Source: Neisseriaceae bacterium
GTDB lineage: Bacteria; Pseudomonadota; Gammaproteobacteria; Burkholderiales; Neisseriaceae
Direction: 5' to 3'
Assembly (NCBI GenBank): GCA_030146285.1
Contig: JASLBZ010000093.1
Coordinates: 1 to 7,986, forward strand
DNA: 7,986 bases
Shown: in pieces, positions 4,564 through 7,986 of the stretch
Position numbering within the stretch: the stretch's first letter is position 1
Layout: each line of letters starts with the position of its first letter
Notes under the pieces: model-generated
What the model was told of the DNA's origin: nothing
What the model saw: only the letters and a program-made list of their open reading frames with translations
Databases searched by the model: none
Translations under genes and position numbers: made by a program

Positions 4564-6738
4564 ATGTCCAATCACAATCATTCACATGAGCCAATTAAAC
4601 GCGCCACGAAAGTCCATGACAAAAGCAAACAAACCTATCGGGTTGAAGGTTTAACGTGTGGGCACTGCGCCAATCAGTTTGAAGAAAATCTATACAAATT
4701 AAACAATGTTACCTGTGCCAGTGTGAATTTTACTGCGGAAAAAGTATCGGTTAGCGGCGATGTTAGTCTTGCCGACATTACCCAAGCCGGAGCTTTTGAA
4801 AACTTAAAAATTGTTCCAGAAGATGCACCCATGGTTGAATTGGTGCGCGCACCTTTTTGGCAGCAGCAAGAAAACATTCGTGTGTTCATCGCCTTTATTG
4901 TTTTGGCCATCAGCTATGGGTTAAGCCTAACCACGACCAGTGAGACCATTGTGGTTATTGGTTATTTGGCCTCAATGCTGATTGGTGGTTATTCGCTCTT
5001 TATTCAAGGCTTTAAAAACCTGTCAAAAGGTATTTTTGACATGAACACCTTAATGACCATTGCCATTGTTGGCGCGGTGTTTATTCAACAATACCTTGAA
5101 GGTGCAGCCGTGGTGATTTTGTTTGCCATCAACGAAGCACTTGAAGCTTACTCCATGGACAAAACCCGTCAGTCCATCCAGTCATTAATCAAGATGAGTC
5201 CACAAGAAGCCTTGGTGAAAAAAGGCAATGATTGGGTGCTCACACCCGTTCGAGAAGTGGCTGTTGATGATGTCATTTTAATTAAACCTGCCCAAAAAGT
5301 ATCTATGGATGGCGTGGTGATTGCCGGACAATCCAGTATCAATCAGGCTGCCATTACTGGTGAATCCATGCCCGTGAATAAAAACATGGGTGATGAAGTA
5401 TTTGCCGGAACCTTAAACGAAGAAGGCGCTTTGGAAGTTCGTGTGAGCAAAGCCGCCAAAGACTCAACCTTGGCCAAAATTGTTGAACTGGTGGAAGAAG
5501 CCCAATTGCAAAAAGCACCAACACAGCAATTTATTGACCGCTTTGCCAAATACTACACCCCGATTATTATGGTGGTGGCAGTATTGGTTGCGGTGGTGCC
5601 GCCTTTGTTCTTCCAAGCTGAGTGGATGACCTGGATACGCCAAGGTTTGGCCGTATTGGTAGTAGGTTGCCCTTGCGCCTTGGTGATTTCAACTCCGGTG
5701 GCCATTGTGACTGCCATTGGTCATGCCGCTAAAAAAGGCATTCTGATTAAAGGCGGCATTTACTTAGAAGAAGCCAGCCACATCAAAGCCATTGCTTTTG
5801 ATAAAACCGGTACCCTAACCCATGGCAGCCCAGAAGTAACAGATTTTGTGGTATTGAAGCAAACCGACAAAACCCAGATTCTGGCCATTGCCAAAGCTTT
5901 AGAAGTTCAATCGCAACACCCATTGTCACAGGCCATTGTGCGCTATGCCGATAAACATGAAAACATGCCAAACTTAACGGTCACTAACTTCCAATCGATC
6001 ACAGGCAAAGGCATTCAAGCCGATGTTTTGGAACACACTTATTATATTGGTAGCCCTGCTTTGTTTACCGAAACCTTGGCATTGACTTTACCCGATGATT
6101 TAAGCCAAGCCGTAACCCGCTTACAACAAGCCCAAAAAACAGTGATGTTATTGGGCAGCGCAAAAGCAGTTCTGGCTTATGTAGCGGTGATGGACAGCAT
6201 TCGGGACAATGCCAAAGCCGTGATTACTCAGCTACACAAACAAGGCATAAAAACCATTATGCTAACGGGTGACAATGAGCACACCGCCAACGAAGTGGCC
6301 AAACAATTGGGCATGGATGATGTGCGTGCCCAACTGATGCCTCAAGACAAGCTTAACTTTATTCATGAAAGCATTGCGAACAATGGCCGCACCGCCATGG
6401 TTGGCGATGGCGTGAATGATGCCCCTGCTTTGGCAGCTGCTTCACTGGGCATTGCCATGGGTCAAGGCGGTACGGACACAGCATTGGAAACCGCCAACAT
6501 TGCCTTTATGCAAGACAACTTAGAAAAACTGCCTTATACCATGGCATTAAGTCGCCGTGCGGTAAAGATTATCAAACAAAACATCAGCTTCTCTTTGGCT
6601 TTGAAAATCTTGGCTTTGTTATTGGTGATTCCAGGTTGGTTAACTCTTTGGATTGCGGTTTTTGCCGACATGGGTGCCACTGTTTTGGTGACATTAAACA
6701 GTTTGCGCTTGGCAAAAGACGAGCAAGACTTGGATTAA
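4564..6738 (+). CDS. cadA: Cd/Zn/Pb-exporting P1B-type ATPase CadA
   Basis: A complete 724-residue inner-membrane pump that uses ATP to expel Cd(II), Zn(II) or Pb(II). In order: a His-containing leader (His4, 6, 8, 18); one heavy-metal-associated domain, about 24-70, with metal-binding Cys32-x2-Cys35 (GLTCGHC); membrane helices about 105-195; the actuator domain with TGES (265-268); helices about 332-385 with the CPC ion-binding motif (Cys369-Pro-Cys371); the phosphorylation motif DKTGTLT with Asp413; the His452-Pro453 signature of heavy-metal ATPases; TGD (568-570) and GDGVND (614-619) of the hinge; and final helices with Asp702 in DMGAT, the acidic residue typical of the Zn/Cd/Pb (P1B-2) group. 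No copper-type motif is seen. All catalytic residues are present, so it should be active. It is encoded directly behind cadC and ends at a strong terminator. ZntA is the alternative name used in enterics; cadA is preferred because the partner is CadC. Confidence 0.95.
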   Translation: MSNHNHSHEPIKRATKVHDKSKQTYRVEGLTCGHCANQFEENLYKLNNVTCASVNFTAEKVSVSGDVSLADITQAGAFENLKIVPEDAPMVELVRAPFWQQQENIRVFIAFIVLAISYGLSLTTTSETIVVIGYLASMLIGGYSLFIQGFKNLSKGIFDMNTLMTIAIVGAVFIQQYLEGAAVVILFAINEALEAYSMDKTRQSIQSLIKMSPQEALVKKGNDWVLTPVREVAVDDVILIKPAQKVSMDGVVIAGQSSINQAAITGESMPVNKNMGDEVFAGTLNEEGALEVRVSKAAKDSTLAKIVELVEEAQLQKAPTQQFIDRFAKYYTPIIMVVAVLVAVVPPLFFQAEWMTWIRQGLAVLVVGCPCALVISTPVAIVTAIGHAAKKGILIKGGIYLEEASHIKAIAFDKTGTLTHGSPEVTDFVVLKQTDKTQILAIAKALEVQSQHPLSQAIVRYADKHENMPNLTVTNFQSITGKGIQADVLEHTYYIGSPALFTETLALTLPDDLSQAVTRLQQAQKTVMLLGSAKAVLAYVAVMDSIRDNAKAVITQLHKQGIKTIMLTGDNEHTANEVAKQLGMDDVRAQLMPQDKLNFIHESIANNGRTAMVGDGVNDAPALAAASLGIAMGQGGTDTALETANIAFMQDNLEKLPYTMALSRRAVKIIKQNISFSLALKILALLLVIPGWLTLWIAVFADMGATVLVTLNSLRLAKDEQDLD

Positions 6739-6759
6739 ACCATAGGCAGCCTGTAATAC

Positions 6760-6788
6760 AAAAAACCAAGCGCATGACTTGGTTTTTT
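6760..6788. terminator. Bidirectional intrinsic terminator after cadA
   Basis: An 11-bp perfect stem, AAAAAACCAAG (6760-6770) against CTTGGTTTTTT (6778-6788), with a 7-nt loop and a T run to 6789. It lies 21 nt after the cadA stop and just beyond the 3' end of the convergent minus-strand gene, so it serves both. Confidence 0.9.
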
Positions 6789-6803
6789 TGTGTGTTCAAA
6801 AGG

Positions 6804-7196
6804 CTATTGGCTTAACATGGTTTCATGCAGATACACCCACTGCCAATGATCCCCCTCGACTTTAACGCAAGCTGTCGATGTGCGTTGTGGCTTGCTGCCA
6901 TTTTCCTGATGGGTTTCTTGGTAGTTTAACCACACGGCATCCTGACAATGGCCAATCACATGAACATTGGCAATCTCAATCACCAGATTTTCTCTCGTGC
7001 CTTGTTTGCTTTGAAACAGCATCTTCACTTGCTCTAAACTCAGTACACTGCCATTCATGGCAATCATGGTAAATTCTGGGTGAAATGCTTGCTCAAGCCA
7101 TGGCAAATCGCCTGCTTGATTGCGTGTAAAAACATGGGCAATGTCGATGTGAATATCCAAAACACTTTGTTTGGCCAACTCAATAATTGGATTCAT
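6804..7196 (-). CDS. NTF2/SnoaL-like (DUF4440-type) small protein
   Basis: A 130-residue protein with the length and pattern of the NTF2-like alpha/beta-barrel fold: an N-terminal helix (about 5-30), the segment LEQAFHPEFTMIAMNGSVLSLEQVKMLF (34-61) typical of SnoaL/DUF4440 proteins, then alternating strands (LVIEIANVHVIGHCQDAVWLNYQETHQ, 71-97; TSTACVKVEGDHWQWVYLHETML, 106-128). The fold serves as enzyme, binding protein or polyketide cyclase, and the sequence does not tell which. The start is supported by AAAGGA (7205-7210, minus-strand sense) 8 nt upstream, inside the end of the preceding transporter gene. Only 5 nt separate the two genes, so they form one transcript. Confidence 0.7.
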   Translation of the reverse strand: MNPIIELAKQSVLDIHIDIAHVFTRNQAGDLPWLEQAFHPEFTMIAMNGSVLSLEQVKMLFQSKQGTRENLVIEIANVHVIGHCQDAVWLNYQETHQENGSKPQRTSTACVKVEGDHWQWVYLHETMLSQ

Positions 7197-7201
7197 GGTG
7201 T

Positions 7202-7986
7202 TTATCCTTTTTGATGTGGGGTTAATTTGTGAAGGAACAATAATGTACAGCTGCCTAAAACGGCTGCGCTAACAAAGCTATATTGGTAGGCTTGATCACT
7301 GGCGACCAACAAATGCCACAACGAATAAATCAAGGTCAACACCGCCACGCCAACGCAAAAAGCAATTTGCCGATTCATGTTCCACAAGATACTGCCTTTT
7401 AATAATGGCTCGTCTTTGAAGTCCAAAAGCGCTGTGGTCTGCGCCACATTGGCACTTAAGCCGCCCCCAAGACCCATCAACAAGTAAGCCGCAATCAAAA
7501 CCCCCATTTGCTTCGCATCGTTAACAAAAAAGAGCGACGCAATGCCCAAGTTATGCAGCAACAGTCCCACAAACAGCAATATTTTCGCCCCAAAACGGTT
7601 GTAATAACGCCCAGCAAAAAGCATGGCAGCAAAAGCACCACCAGCATACAACAGCATTAATTGCCCAGTGGCAGTCGCTGAAAATTGCAATACCGTTTGT
7701 AGGTAAAAAATGGCTAAAAAATTCACACCGGTAAAAATGCCTGGTACGGCATAATACACCAGCATGGAGACAGACAAGCGCCGATTGCGAAGCAAGGAAA
7801 AGTCCACCAAAGCATGGGCATTGTTTTTGGCATAGCGCCAATAGCCAAGAAACAACACCACGCTGGCCGCTAGGCTTAAGTGCGCAAGCACATTGTTTAG
7901 CGCGTTACCATATTGCGTGAACGCCACCAACAAACACAATAAACCCATGCTAATGAGCACCAACCCCAACCAATCCGGTTGACTGG
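7202..7986 (-). CDS. DHA2-type MFS efflux transporter, C-terminal part (5' end beyond window)
   Basis: The 3' portion, about 261 codons, of a major facilitator superfamily drug/proton antiporter; the frame is open to the right edge. The segment beginning DWLGLVLISMG and ending near LLVAF is the linker and helix typical of 14-helix DHA2 (EmrB/QacA-like) transporters at the middle of the protein, so about half the gene is visible. Roughly seven hydrophobic segments follow, including FAGRYYNRFGAKILLFVG, a degenerate copy of MFS motif A, and AAYLLMGLGGGLSANVAQT. A TTG at 7967-7969 could be read as a start, but codons upstream of it continue the family pattern. The C-terminus HKLTPHQKG is short and basic. 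It is followed by the NTF2-like gene after 5 nt. The substrate cannot be told from this half. Confidence 0.85.
   Translation of the reverse strand, partial: SQPDWLGLVLISMGLLCLLVAFTQYGNALNNVLAHLSLAASVVLFLGYWRYAKNNAHALVDFSLLRNRRLSVSMLVYYAVPGIFTGVNFLAIFYLQTVLQFSATATGQLMLLYAGGAFAAMLFAGRYYNRFGAKILLFVGLLLHNLGIASLFFVNDAKQMGVLIAAYLLMGLGGGLSANVAQTTALLDFKDEPLLKGSILWNMNRQIAFCVGVAVLTLIYSLWHLLVASDQAYQYSFVSAAVLGSCTLLFLHKLTPHQKG

Overview
The window looks like chromosome of a moderately AT-rich gammaproteobacterium. A Moraxellaceae-like background is possible, judging from the stand-alone RnfB-type ferredoxin without a membrane anchor and the style of the YqaE/Pmp3 protein, but the assignment is a guess from remembered family patterns, not a search. 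Seven protein genes to the right of base ~1150 share one codon style (CGN arginine codons, few ATA). The first gene is different: AT-richer, with many AGA/AGG and ATA codons.

Layout. Bases 1-925 hold the 3' part of a tyrosine recombinase (integrase), cut by the left edge. Bases 926-1308 have no gene: two TTGCGGAAA repeats just after the integrase, a very AT-rich stretch, and a 73-bp imperfect palindrome at 1075-1147, after which base composition steps up to that of the other genes. This reads as the end of an integrated element lying mostly to the left. Bases 1309-2916 carry three plus-strand genes: a MarR-family regulator, an orphan soluble RnfB-like iron-sulfur protein with a long basic tail, and a small YqaE/Pmp3-type membrane protein. 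They end at a strong bidirectional hairpin terminator (2915-2942). Bases 2948-3961 (minus) encode a PTS EIIC-like membrane protein with no other PTS component nearby.

Bases 4132-6788 form the clearest functional unit: a cadmium/zinc resistance operon, cadC (ArsR/SmtB repressor) and cadA (P1B-type ATPase). It has a readable sigma70-type promoter (TTGAAT, 17 bp, TACAAT), one CadC-like palindromic operator on the -35 box, a weaker copy just downstream of the -10 box, translational coupling of cadA to the cadC stop, and a bidirectional terminator. CadC would hold the promoter shut until Cd/Pb/Zn binds, when CadA is made and pumps the metal out.

Bases 6804-7986 (minus) hold a tightly spaced pair: the 3' part of a DHA2-type MFS transporter (cut by the right edge) followed by an NTF2/SnoaL-like small protein.

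I see no RNA gene, CRISPR array or insertion-sequence transposase. I found no clearly undescribed multi-gene system. The items most worth a second look are the palindrome and composition step beside the integrase, the tailed orphan RnfB, and the Gram-positive-looking CadC/CadA with its two operators.
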